DNA from: Mesodorylaimus sp. YZB2_4
Taxonomy: Eukaryota; Nematoda; Enoplea; Dorylaimida; Dorylaimidae
Reading direction: 5' to 3'
Length of the DNA stretch: 64,000 nt
Assembly (NCBI GenBank): GCA_030248295.1
Contig: JASANH010000193.1
Span: 806,001 to 870,000 of the forward strand
Below, piece after piece: positions 11,374-23,399 of the stretch. The notes under the pieces are model-generated. The model was given only the letters and a program-made list of their open reading frames with translations. It ran no database searches and had not been told where the DNA came from. Positions within the stretch are counted from its first letter, which is position 1, and each line of letters starts with the position of its first letter. Position numbers and translations under genes: made by a program.

Positions 11374-13379
11374 ATGTCAGCCACGTACGGACAGATCTTG
11401 GAATACTATTCATCGAGTTTGGAAAATCTAAAAAACGCCAAGGAAAAGTTGACTCAAGTAGCTTTGGACATTCATGGAGCAGACGGTAGGGTACATAGTT
11501 GCCTTCTAGGCTTCCTAGCTGTCAAAGATTTTGCATTCGTTTATTGTTCACCTTCGTACTTTTTAGCCGAGAATGGCGTACGCGAACGGTGCAAAGAAGC
11601 GAAACTGGCGGAGTTGGAGGCGAAAATCGTTGCTTTGGCTGAAGAATTCGAGGAGGAAATACGACTGCAAACGGAAGCAGTGGCCAGCCATGACCGTTAC
11701 CTAGCTCTGAAGAAAGTGCAAGAAAAAGGAAGTCTTCCTGATGGAAATGCTGAAATAGATCCGCAGTGCATAATCGCCCAAGGAGCGACTACAGCGCCGG
11801 AAACGGAAAGTAAGATATTGTTAAGTCAGGTCAACAGTAGGTACATAAATGCGGGACGATAGTCAGGTCGGGGTTGGGTGGGATTCCATGTCGCATCTGT
11901 GAAACAGCCAATAATTGGAATACTTGAGTGTCTGAGGAGGTGGCTCTTTTGGTTAACGAGTTGGTCCCGCGTTGCTTTGAGTCAACAACCCTGAGGTCGC
12001 AGTTTAAAAAGCCCGTTGTCAGGAACTTGAAGTCCGTCGTTGGCCTTGCACACCTGGCTCTGGGCGACTCACCGAGTACGGTCAAGTGGCGGACGCCAAA
12101 CGAGTAGAAAATCAGAAAACTATGTTTTTTTTATCAGACTTCAGGGGTGGGGTGGTAAAAAATGCATAGGGACCCTTGACAGCTTTTAGCCGACCAAGCG
12201 TACGGGGTTATCCCCATGCCCATTCAGGCAGGTTTTTTAAACTGGTTAGTGCGTGCTGAAGGTGTACCCCTACACAAAGTATGGGAAGCATTCACATGGC
12301 TGTTTTGCTGACTCTCCTAGAACCCTAGAAACCATCACAAAGTGTCCCAAATTACGCTAATATGAGGCCAACACAGCTCAGAAGCCACACAGTTTTGTGC
12401 TTTTTCATTAATGACATAAGCGAGTAGGGCCATTCGTATGTATTTTACCTCACCTTTCTTGTGTCTACCAGTATGCTGTATAAGTTAGCGAGGGGGATGG
12501 TGGTAGGGAGCCATGGACATACCCTGTATACTGGTGTTTTCATCGAGGAAAGGCATCGTTTTTAGAATGGGTTAACATGCCAATCTGGAGGTCCCAGTTG
12601 GAACTCTGGCGTCTGATTTCTTTATCGTTAGGTGAAAACAATCGTGTCCACTGTCTGTCACCGTAACAACTCTATATCATCCCCACTGACACTGCATTTC
12701 AGATCAGATCGCTTGGAAAAACTAGTGTAATAAATAACTTCAATTAGTGGTTTGCGAAGCCTGACCCCGTGAGAATGCGCCAGGCCGATAGGGTTTGTGG
12801 TGCCAGGCCAACATTGGTTGTGACATGGTTACAATGTCCAAAAAAAGGCTTTTTAGGCAACTCTGGACCAGCTCCTTTACAGCAGTCCGAAGCAAACGAT
12901 GGTGTCGCTTCTGACGAGTACAGTTATGTTCAGCCGCTGACTGACGAGGAATTCGCTGATGTGCCAAAATACTTGAAAAGTAAGCTGCCAGGCGACCATA
13001 TAATTTTCTCCCGCTGCCTGTTTATTCTCATACATTTCCTCCAACCTAACATTACATTACAGGTCGCGGCACCGTCGCTCCTGTCAATCTTATCGCTTCA
13101 AAAATCGATGACATTTTGGACAAGAAATATCGCATTCTGGCCGCTGGCATAAAGGGAGCCTCGAGTCGTGAAGCTAAAGACGAGTATTTGAAGTACAAAG
13201 AACAAGAAATCAAAGAACTGAAGGGGCACCGTGCCTGCACAGAACAAGACTTGCGAGAATCGCTATCACAACGTGATATCCCCCATTTAAAGTTGGCTAT
13301 CCCGATTCTGCGTCACTGCAAGCGCATCAAAGACTTGCGGGTAGGTAAAATCACTTTTCTGGTGGTCCTGCCGCATTAG
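11374..13379 (+). CDS. SKA1: SKA1, spindle and kinetochore-associated complex subunit 1
   Basis: Microtubule-binding subunit of the Ska complex that couples kinetochores to depolymerising microtubule ends in mitosis. Exons 11374-11485, 11567-11809, 12857-12979 and 13063-13379 give 264 residues (human SKA1 has 255). The N-terminal ~100 residues are a coiled coil (LENLKNAKEKL, LAELEAKIVALAEEFEEEIR), then comes a polar linker. The winged-helix microtubule-binding domain opens with PLTDEEFADVPKYLKSR, matching the family's EF..(V/I)P.Y(M/L)K.R signature, and ends with PILRHCKRIKDLR, matching NILRHCRR. The last exon may splice at 13340/13341 (GTAGGT), but reading through gives a short tail and stop consistent with the family. 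The third intron-like gap (1 kb) holds SINE debris. It converges on the nephrin-type gene, with only 247 bases between stop codons. Confidence 0.85.
11940..12075 (+). mobile_element. SINE-like fragment D in SKA1 intron
   Basis: Contains a box A-like TGGCTCTTTTGGTTAACGAG and, further on, CTTGCACACCTGGCTCTGGG then CGACTCACCGAG. The latter is a diverged version of the core shared by the SINE copies at 4.0 and 16.6 kb. It lies in the large SKA1 intron, so it would be removed by splicing. Confidence 0.45.
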
Positions 13380-13400
13380 ACTTTCTTTTTCATTACTGTA

Positions 13401-13406
13401 TTTATT
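13401..13406 (-). promoter_or_regulatory. possible polyadenylation signal of the nephrin-type gene
   Basis: AATAAA on the minus strand, about 220 bases past the nephrin-type stop codon at 13627. Transcripts ending here would stop just short of the convergent SKA1 stop at 13379, and 3' UTRs of the two genes probably overlap. Confidence 0.4.
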
Positions 13407-13626
13407 CATTGCCAACTTACAGCGCAAGCAATGTTTCACTTTATATCTAGCCTCGTCTTTTCACTTTCGAACGTACACAAAACGTAAAATGTAACAACAA
13501 AATGCGCGCGTGCTCGTAAAAAACTCAACAAAATTAGGGGTCATGCCTTACTTACACCACCACATTCACTCTTCTTACTAGCACCGTCTAGGCATCTCAC
13601 CAAAACAGCCTCTATCTCCGACTGCG

Positions 13627-16600
13627 CTACACCAAATCTCCAGACAGGCTATCCGTGTCCTCTCCATACTCAACTTGCATATTCGATCTCAACGGCATGG
13701 CGGCGAACGTACTCAAAATAGGACTCCCAGCTTGTGCTCTATTCGGGTTTCTCACGGGGGATGCATGCACTGGAAGCGCGTCAACTGGGCCAGCAGAACT
13801 CAGAAGCGGTCGTACTTCGGCGTATGGAGTGCGACCATTTGCATGCGTCGGAGAATATCTGAAAGCGGATACCTGCTGAACTAGTACTCAACGGGACTCA
13901 CTGACACTCACTTTCTGTCTATCTGCCGATTGCTGTGAGCCGGTTGATAGTAAGAATACGGACCATACTCTTGGTTCATTGTCTCTCTCAATGGTCCTGG
14001 CGCTGATGGTGGAATAATATCATCGATGGCTTGAGCGGCGATGTACGTGTTTCTGTTGCGATCCAAAGTCGAGCTACGATCCTGTAATGAACATTGATTT
14101 AGCTCTGGCTCAATGCGGGCGCCCAAACTGAACATGGCGGCTTACCAGTGTGCACGGTTGACGAATGGACCCCTCCGGAACGTTGTAAATGCCGTTGGCC
14201 AAGTGTCGTTGTAGAGTGTTCGTTCTTAGAGCCTCGGCATAATTGTAGTCGGTTGGAGTATCTGAAAAGCATGTACATATGTCTGGCTGCTTACCTAGCA
14301 TTATATTCAGGCTGAGTAACCTTCGTGCTCAGCGGGCTAAGGCGAGTGGGACTTATCGAACTCCCCTGGAAAACACCCTTCGCGTTGATGTTTCAGCCGC
14401 AGTTTTAGTCCTGGACGCACCTTGCACCTGCCAGGCTTAATTACAACTGCATAGCATGGCATGGCGCGAGTTACATAGCTCCTAACATGCACTAACAGTC
14501 GAACTCAAGAACACCGTACGTACCATCATAGTCATCGTTGACACTGTCCAGCAAGTATCCGGCAGCTAATCGAGGAGATCCACTGGCAACCGCAAAACCA
14601 TTTTGGGCATCCGAGCCATCGACTTCCTATAACCAGAAAAATCCGACTTTTACAGCTTGGCGAAACCCATCCTTCCCACTCGAGCACTTACAATCACCGT
14701 ACGAACCGAGCCATTCCCATCACTCATGGCTGACCGTGGTCGCTGACTTTCGCCATCCGCTCCATACTGATCTTCCCGCTGGTACACAGCAGCACCAGCA
14801 CCAGCTTCGCTTGAATACATTTGTATTTTTCTTACAGATGTGGAGCCCAATCTCGCATTGGCTGCTCTCTCTGAAAGGACTCGAATAAGTTGTATGAACC
14901 GAGTAAAACTAAAAACCATACCTTCCAATTTCTTGCGCCTATGACGACGCAGAAAGCAAACCACCAAAGCGGCATTCAATGCCAATAGAATAACACCAAC
15001 CAGACAAACCAGAACGATGATTAAAACTGGAAATTCTTCCTTTGCACTTTCTTGAACAATGCTGGCTGGCCCTGCGATCAAAGAAAGACATGCAGTCCAG
15101 GATTACGACCCCATGTGACCTTACCTAACGTGTCCACTGTTAGGTTAACGAATCCGCTGCTTCCAACTCCATTCACGGCTTGTATAGAAAACCAATAAGC
15201 TGTCTTCGCCTTCAAACTATCCACCGTCAATGTTGTGCCCGTTGTCAAAACTGTGGAGACTGCTTCCTGGTTGTGTTTTAGTCCACCTACAATAGAAGCA
15301 CAGTTGTCATGAGTAAATTTAAATATACGCCAGTTTTTACCTCCCGCTCGGTATCTGACCACAAATTTTTGTTGAAGACCGCCATTGAAACTGGGTAGCC
15401 AATCCAACGTCACTGAGTCGTGCGTCCTATTCACGGATCTGACTCCTGTCGGCGATTCAGGAGCTTCTGAAAAGATCTGCATCCGTAAAAAGGTCACACT
15501 CGGTTTTTGTACCTCGGTTTCTGTACCTGGTTTCCCAAATTTGACATCCACGCTTCGAGAACCCAACTCGTTCTCCGCAATACAGCGATACAGACCATAA
15601 TCCTTCTCCTGCACGTTTCGTATTATCATTAGACTCTAGAACCACGAATTATTTGAATTAGCCATAAGAAACATTTTGATTATCCCCACCTGATATTTTA
15701 CGAAACCAATTTTCTTCGACGTAATGCTAATCCGATCACTTTCATGAACCATAGGAGACAAAAGACGACGGTTTGCATCCGAGTTCGTCCTGCTATCGCG
15801 ATGCCAATTGAATTTGACTGCAGGAATTCCATTAGCCACACAATTCAATTCAGCGTCCTTTCCTAACGGTGCCGCCGCTTTCGTGTAGATTGAACTATGA
15901 TCTAAGACTGGTGAATCTGAAATCAAACCTTTTCTATTCTCAACTCTAATCGATCGACCCATAAAATCACTCCTTACGTTTCACCATGATCATAGTAGCC
16001 TCAGACTGCTCACTACCAATTCCATTGCCAACAACGCACGAATAATTGCCTGTGTCTTCGCTTTGAATACCGTTGATAAACAATTTATACGAAGCCTTCC
16101 TGTCTGACAATTTCGTTATATTCGTAATGAATCGCTGTTCCTTCAAATCATTGCCATCGTGACGCTCCCATCGTGCTACGGTCAATAACAGAGGGTACGC
16201 ATCGATATCGCAAGTCAGCACAACACTGTCTTTGACATTAGCGTATAAGGTCGGTGTAATTTGGGACACCGAAGCAGGATCTGAAAAGGGGGACAAGCTG
16301 GAAACTGAATCAGCGTCGGTCTAGGTGTCACGCTGGGTGAAGCTATTCACTCATTAAGATGCCGCCAAAGGCCTTTCTTAAACCTTCCTGGTCGCTGCAA
16401 GATCCGCCGATTTTTGGCCTTTTACCCGCGGGCTAGGGGGCTTGTTAGTTGACCCTATCTTGCCATCGCCAGGGTCCATCCGGGATGGATGCCGGGCAAG
16501 GGTGCGTGCTCGTCGCTACCCCGGGATGTCGGCGGTAACCCATGGGGCAACTATACCCAGCCCGCGCGCCGTGAGGGGACCCGGATTCGAGAGCCCCGCC

Positions 16601-19600
16601 CCATAAAGCCTCTTCTCGTTCATCGACCCCGGAGGGATGAAGGGTGAGTCACCCACCGCCAGGCATGCAAGGCGCAGACGGCCAGAGTTGAACTCGGGGG
16701 CCGACCGGTTTCCAGCCCTGCCAAGCAAACTGTGACAAAACTGCACCAGCGAGGTGGCGCCGCCAAAAGCTGACAGGATTAGAAGACCAGGCATTACACC
16801 CCAGTGCGAGTGTGCCTAAACAACTTACAGGTAAACTAGTCCATTGATATGAACTTACATTTGACCAACACCGTCGCAGTCATGGATGAAGAACCGATTC
16901 GATTCTTCGCTTTGCAACTGTAGGTCCCTGAATCGCTTCGTTTCACTTCCCTGATTTCGATCATTGAAGTATTGACCAACACTCTTGGTAGCATGGACGT
17001 GAACATTGAACCGTCTTTAGTCCACGAATATTGATCGACTTTCGGATTACTGTAAGCGCTCGCATTTATTGCAACCGATTCACCTTCCAGAACTTCATAA
17101 CTTTGAGCAATCGGAACAAGAAAAATCGGTTTATCTGAAATATGAATTGAACTTGGATGGAGTGGAAAAGATCAAGAGATGGCTACTTACAGTACACATC
17201 TAGGGTCACTCGTTTCATTATTGTCCTGGTCATAATAGGTGACCAGGCTCGGCATTCGTAAACAGCCCCATTGTCTTGCATAGTTGGTGACAGGAAGATC
17301 TTCTTTTTCAGTTTCCATCCACTATTATCGCCCCTAAACGACCCCGCACCTGTCAGTGCACCCCACCAATCACTGCATCACTCCTATCCTTACGTTATAT
17401 TGTGTGCCACCACACTCTCCTCGATTCGTTCATTATTTCGGTACCATTCGACAGTTGGACACGGGTCTGCAGAGCTGCTCTCGCACGTTAGCTCGGATGG
17501 TTTTCCAGCTTCTAATTCAAGCGGATTTTGCGATATCGTCAAACTTTCTGGTGGAACTAAAAGGAAAACCCCGTTCTTACAAACATCTGACAGCTTTGGT
17601 GCGCGTTTACTTACACTGGACACGCAAAGTGATCGAATCTGAGATCCGCTCTGCACCAACATCGGGAACATGGGCTCGACATTGTATCTCCTTGAGATTA
17701 TCCGATTGACTAGCCGTAAATGAATATTCGCTGATTGTGGCATTAAGCGAGAGATCGTATCTGGAAGTCAATCCACTAGTGACCTGAAACACACAACTCT
17801 GTCACAATAGAGAACCAGGGGCAAAATCGAACCATTTAAAGTCACATGCAACATACCAATATCCAATTCCGCCTCGATCGCTGCATGAACATTACAGGCG
17901 CATTCATGCTCACCAAGCAATCAAAATTAAAAGCTAAACCTCACCTTGTGATCTTTTTTCAACCATTCGATAGTCGGAGTGGGATGACCACCTTGAACTA
18001 GGCACGTCAACGAGATCTTATCGCCAGCGATAAACTGCTTCTCTCCCCCGTTCACCTTGATTTTTATCGAATCTGGCGGGTCTAAAATTCAAAACAATTC
18101 CTCATTCAAATCCTCAAAACAACGCTCAAATTCAAAATAGAGCCCACCCCTCGAAGACACTTATTAGACTTACAATATATTTTCACCATCTTCCGCCCGA
18201 CAGCTTCCCGTTTCGACGTGTGAGCCAAATGCTCATTGATGGCCTTGCACGTGACCATCATTTCGGCCCGTCGCTTAGTTATTTTGACATAAATCGTAGA
18301 TGACGACTCGGTGCCTGAAAATGAAAACAATCGATGGCATCAAAGCAGTGGCAACACCACGCATGCAGTACGTACCAGTTCGCGTAGCAACAGTCCTCGG
18401 TACATGATCGTACGACGGCTCTCCATCAATGAACCATTCCAATTTCGAGTCAGGATAAGAAGCAGAAGCTTTGCACGTAAAATGAACAGTTTCTTCCAAC
18501 TTTGCAGTATCCGGACCCGTCACTACGACCTTCTCTGGCGGATCTAAAGCCCAAAACATGATCAGTGCAACTTGGGAGAATTGAAACAAATTTATCAAGA
18601 AAGATATGCAAAAACTTGACCCTTGAGAGGGAGTCGAACCCGCGCCTCCCTCTTCATCAAAGCTCAAGTATTCTGTCAATCTTCATCACTTACAGTACAC
18701 TTTCAGGCGAATATTTGAGGATAGAGCACTGGGAGTCGCCGAATTCTTCGCCTCACATCGAAAGTCAGCTTCGTTATCAGCTGCTTGAGCATGGAACGTA
18801 TAATCGCTTCTTGTGTACTAAAAAGAGATCAAATGAGCCAATCTCATCGCTTTAAAAATTAAAAACGTACTCCTTGAGTAAAGGTGAAATTGCGGCTGAC
18901 TGAAACCAAATTACGATACCAAATCAATTCTGGCAATGGATTTCCATTCTCGGCCATACAGATCAAGTGCACGAGATCACCAGCTGCTAAAGTTCGGCCA
19001 GGATTATAGCCAGTAATAACAGGTACGCCGGGCGGGTCTAAAAATCAAAAGGCCTTTTGATAAGACCGCTGATGTAAGATCATAAATTTTTTATCTTCAA
19101 GGTCGCTTTTATAGAACGAACTCGGGAAAATGTAGTTTTCTCTAAGTTTTTGAATATATATGGAGATGACATACAGTATTTGCCACCACGTCCTTGCCAC
19201 CCTCCTATTTCCTAGCTATCAGATCAATCCAGAAAACAAACCCAGGGAACAAATGACACTTTCTCATCACAGTATGAAGCCATCAGATGACAAGCAGAAA
19301 ATTTTAGTCGACGATCCGACCGATCGAGCAGTCGGATCGGATCAATCGATGCTGATCAAAAAACAATGTTTTCAAGATCAACAATGTCGTTTTTAAGTTC
19401 GTCTTTGTTATTACCGTGTCTGGAGTTCCTGTGTGCGTTACTGGGTGCGGCTACCAGTAAAACTAACGGACTGAATGAACTGTACTTACAAATGACTGAC
19501 AAGCTGAAATGATTTCTCATCGGTCTCGATAATGGCAAGGCTGGATGAATTGCTTCGCAGGCAAATACAGCCCCGTTGTCCGTGGTCGTAACTCTCCATT

Positions 19601-22600
19601 TCAAAATCGATTTTGTACTGAATCGTTTAACATCTTCATCAACTTCGAAGTTCTCGTAGTAATGATCTATAATAAATAGAATCGATCACGAAAATTTTCT
19701 GTGATATAGTGTAACCAGCGCACCCAGGCGGCGGGAGAAGAGAACGAAGTCTATGGACAAGAAACTCCGACTGAAGGAAGGCAAGTCTCGACAATACCAA
19801 GGCTGAATCGACAATGCTTCAACATCAACCAAGACAGTTGACGTCTCCCAGCCACAGGAGTATCGATCTCGATGCTGGTTACAGCGCGGGTCTTGTTCGT
19901 AAAGACTCTGGTACAATGATTGTGAGACGATTCCCCACTTGGTCGTTTCCCCCACCTTGTCTGGTGGGGGAATCGACTCACTGAGACATGAGTCGTTCCC
20001 CCATTGTGACGGTTTCCCACCGCGTCTTTTTTCCCACCATCAGTTTTGAGAAACCGCGGCTACTCAAATTTTGAGCCTTCGTCTAAGAATAAAGCGCTCA
20101 CGCACAAATCGTCATCATTAATCCTAGAAGGTATGAAATATACCTCAAATAGTTCACGATTTTGATGTTTTATCATTCGATTGCGATGGGGTTGACGTAC
20201 TTGACACTGCGTTCTCGCCAACCTGCTATGTTTCCTCGCTGTCACTCTCTGTCAGTCTACTCCAAAGGACACAGGTGAGAGATAAGCAGAGCATGAAGTG
20301 GGATTAAATGCCAATTTGAGAGGAGAAACCGGATTTTCTCATCATAGAATGCCACTTATTATCATTCTTCAGCAGATACAGAGCGAAAAATTTTAGTTGT
20401 CAGTCATGCCGATCCAGCATTCGAATCGGATCGGGAACTGATCCATCCCTCAGATCAGTTTTTTACATACATTTGCAATTTGAACCCTGTCTTGAATAGC
20501 AGAGAAAACTGGCCTGGTCTTACATTCACTCGTATTGGCAACGTGTCAAATATCCTTCCTTAAATACTTGAAGGAGCTCAAAAAGTTCGTAGCCTGAATA
20601 ACTTGCACATGAGCTGCAGCACCGAAATTTTACTTTACACTTCCCACATTCTACATACAAGCCTATCACACTTGTACTGCCTGTTGCGACCCAAGTCTGG
20701 TCTGCACATCAGGCGAAAAATTATGGTGAGGGAAACGACACGGTGGGGGAACCGGCACAGTGGAGGAAAGGTCACATGTATCAGTGAGTCGTTTACCCCA
20801 CCAGGGACGGTGGGGGAATCGACTCAATGGGGGAAATAGTCTCAGTGGGGGAAAGGTCACGGGACCGGTAAAATGCCTAGTGTGTCTGTTCTGCACCCGC
20901 CCTGTTTATGTTTCACGAAACTGGGCAGTCGGGCGGACTACTGAACGTAAGGAGTACAATACCTACAGGCATTAAATCTCACTGCCTAAGGACCCCACGT
21001 CCCTACAGTTTTTGTCAAATATACACAAGTACCTTGAACTGGACGACCATTTCGATACCAACGTAACTGAGCAGCTGGTTTGGCTCCGTTGGCAGTGCAC
21101 GTCACTTCCAAGTGCCCATCGGTCTTGACTTCGATAACCGAATCGCCTCGGACAATATCGAATGACACGTTCGTTGGGGGAACTAGAAAGGCAAAGATAA
21201 GCGACCCTGACGAAGCCAAAATATCTAATACGTACCTTGAACAATAACATACGCCTTCGCTCTCAATGCACTGAACTCGTCGTCCGGTGCTGGCTGCACT
21301 TGACATTCGAATTCGTCATCATCTTCCAACTTTGCCTGCAAGAAAGTCATATCGTAACACACCTCTAATTAATATTCCTGGGATTGCGGCCGCTGGTTGG
21401 TTTTCCGGTGCGATGCACTTTCTTTCGTTGATAAAGGGCCATCGTCAAGGACACCCACAGTCAGGATAAGAGGGGTTGAAGGATATTTTAGCCCACAGAG
21501 AAAGATATTTCGGCGGGAATTCAAAATTTTGATCTTGCCGACCCACAGCCTGGGCCGGTTCCCCCAATCCGGATCAGCGGGTAGGTTCAGCCTAGTCGGT
21601 CGATGCTGGCCTGGGTCATTACAGTATGTCGCATGCCAAAGGCAGTAGATTACGCGCGGCATATTGTATTGACACAGCCAGACCTGCAGATTGAAATCCG
21701 CACATGCCAGGTATTTAACTTCTTTTGATTTTAAAAGGCAAGCACTCACGAAAATACGAAAGCGCTAGCAAGGCCCAACAGAAAAGACGGACAGTGAAAG
21801 CAACTTACATCGGCAATTGAGAAATGATATTCACCGCGAGTCCGTTCGCCGATTACGTTATACCGTGGATAAGCAGGATACGAGATCCCTTCGCCTGAAA
21901 AGACAAGACAATCAACTTTTGTCAACTATAAGCCCTGAAATTAGTGCCAAGACAAGAAAATTAGAAGCAGGGGCCTAAAGGAGCCAAAAGAGAAGTTTGG
22001 GCCCAGCTTCGACCGAACCCACCGAACCGGCCAAACAGACCAGCTCACGTACCTTGTACCATGTCACACTGATTGACAGTGCAAAAACAGAAAATTTATT
22101 GATGAAAATAGCTTCTGGTGAAAGGACATTCATAAACTAGGAATTATTGTGGGTGTCTCATGATCTTCACTCCAACAGAACAACCAATTAAGATTTGCTA
22201 CAACTTGCCTGGTCTAGCTTGACTAGCGGCAAGAAAACTGTCGCTTATTTCAATCCTGGTTCCGTACGAATCAAGTATGGCAAGGTGGGGGGGGGAGGTA
22301 GAGATCAGATCAGATCGCCTAAGCCTGATATGATCGCGTGTGAGATACAGTAGGTCAGGTTCGGGTCGAGTCGAGTGAGTTGTATGACTGTTCACACACA
22401 GCACTGTAGGCTGGCTGGACAATTGGCCTGTGCTTGGAGGTCAGGTCTTGCTCCAGCCCAGATACAATTTGATCGCTTTTGCTTCCTTTTCTTTCTTCCT
22501 GCTGGACTACCCCCTGCCCATACTTGGTAAGAGAATAGCTACCTGGTCGGGTTCGAATACAAAAGCCGGTTCGGTAGAACCTGGGTTTGGGCCAGTACAG

Positions 22601-23343
22601 TAGGTTTCGCAGGCACGCAAGGACCTCGGACTTGAAGCAAGAATGTCTAAATCTCACTTGATGACCCAGCCTTCTGTAACTAACCACTATTTTGTCATGT
22701 CATGTCATGTTTTATCCATAGCCAAGCACTAAACAGCCCTCTAGGGTTAAAGAACGCATCTGACAACCGTTTTTCACCCAGGCGGGAGTCGAACCCCGCC
22801 TCGGTACAAAATTTCCCTTTTCTTCCTAGGAACACTTGATTTACTGAATGTTCCCCGGGGTAGTGTAGTGTGTGACAGTATGTGATATACTTTACTCCAT
22901 GGACACCCTTCCATTATGGTTGATAGAGAAGGGAAGCGACAAATTATGCTCATCGAGTAAATTCCATGCTCTGACAGGTAGATTTAAAAAGTTTCTTGTG
23001 TTTTTTTTAAAAAAACCAGTAAGTTTGAAGCCCCTCGAATAGTCTTGCCGGCCCGGCACATTATTTGAATAATGACGGTCTATTGGTTTTAGAACAGCCA
23101 TAACCAGACCAGCCCCGATATCGATATCCGACGTCCGACAACCAGATCGTAGCACTTACCCAACGCCCCTCCATCCTTGACCCATTGCACTGGACCTTGT
23201 TGATTGTCGATTGCGCAACGTAAAAGAACATCGCCTCCTTGCACCACAGTCACATTGATTGGCTTTTCTCGGAAATATTGTCTTCGATGCGCCGACACGA
23301 AGCAAATTAGACAAACAAAAACTAATCTTCGCACGAGCTCCAT
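13627..23343 (-). CDS. nephrin-type Ig-superfamily adhesion receptor (SYG-2/Hibris/Sns/nephrin)
   Basis: Type I membrane receptor for cell recognition; family members bind Kirre/SYG-1/Neph partners at synapses, fusing myoblasts and filtration slits. 25 exons join in frame to 1353 residues (human nephrin 1241). Order: signal peptide (LVFVCLICFVSA); Ig1 (exons to 21236; PVQWVKDGGALG, YPRYNVIGERTRGEY, DDDEFECQV); Ig2 (21182-19490; VPPTNV, AKPAAQLRWYRNG, GAVFACEA); Ig3 19037-18694; Ig4 18543-18174; Ig5 18081-17615; Ig6 17556-17191; Ig7 17134-16859; Ig8 16280-15978; Ig9 15916-15527; FN3 15466-15125 (SVTLDWLPSF, AYWFSIQAVNGVGSSG); TM 15071-14922 with stop-transfer RRHRRKK; tail 14870-13627. The Ig cysteines and tryptophans are in place. 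The tail has candidate tyrosine sites IYNVPE and PYAEV. ATG at 23343 begins MELVRRL; an in-frame ATG at 23355 adds four residues. Confidence 0.92.
16423..16800 (-). mobile_element. tRNA-derived SINE, copy B, full length, in nephrin-type intron
   Basis: On the minus strand it reads: tRNA-like head with CACCTCGCTGGTGCAG and box B-like GAGTTCAACTC, the core (CCTGGCGGTGGGTGACTCAC, CTTCATCCCTCCGGG), then a 3' part with CCCGGCATCCATCC and GGATGGACCCT, ending in CAAGCCCCCTAGCCCGCGGG. It is the most complete of the copies in the window and links the 4.0-kb head/core copy with the 5.93-kb 3'-end copy. It lies between the Ig7 and Ig8 exons, in an otherwise normal intron. Confidence 0.75.
18600..18670 (-). 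mobile_element. tRNA-derived SINE fragment in nephrin-type intron
   Basis: The minus strand contains a good box B (GGTTCGACTCCCTCTCAAGG). The same CTTGAGAGGG...GAAC tail occurs diverged at about 58.75 and 58.89 kb. No box A or foldable acceptor stem is visible, so this is a tRNA-derived repeat fragment, not a tRNA gene. Confidence 0.45.
19915..20040. repeat. GGGGGAA-type degenerate repeat array, left
   Basis: Several copies of a short unit around TGGGGGAAACGACTCA in both orientations: CGTTTCCCCCACC then GGTGGGGGAATCGACTCA, then GAGTCGTTCCCCCATTG and GGTTTCCCACC. It lies in the intron within the Ig2-coding region of the nephrin-type gene. The related array at 20.70-20.87 kb uses the same unit mostly in one orientation. 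Confidence 0.65.
20700..20870. repeat. GGGGGAA-type degenerate repeat array, right
   Basis: At least seven imperfect units of about 16 bases (GGTGGGGGAACCGGCAC, GGTGGGGGAATCGACTC, AATGGGGGAAATAGTCTC, AGTGGGGGAAAGGTCAC) plus one inverted unit (GTCGTTTACCCCACC). It is in the same nephrin-type intron as the left array, about 0.7 kb away. Confidence 0.65.
22697..22810. mobile_element. SINE fragment in first nephrin-type intron
   Basis: Begins with CATGTCATGTCATG followed by TTTAT, the motif that ends SINE copy A at about 4.27 kb. About 80 bases on, the minus strand has a box B-like GGTTCGACTCCCGCC. This combination suggests another member of the tRNA-derived repeat population. Confidence 0.45.
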
Positions 23344-23399
23344 TCCAAAAATCATCCATCAAACAATCAAGGCCATCCAATCGTGAATGCGTCGAGTGG

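Noticed and set aside
18600..18670. tRNA gene on the minus strand
   Set aside because: There is a good box B, but no box A at the right distance and no pairing acceptor stem; related fragments occur elsewhere, so it is a tRNA-derived repeat.
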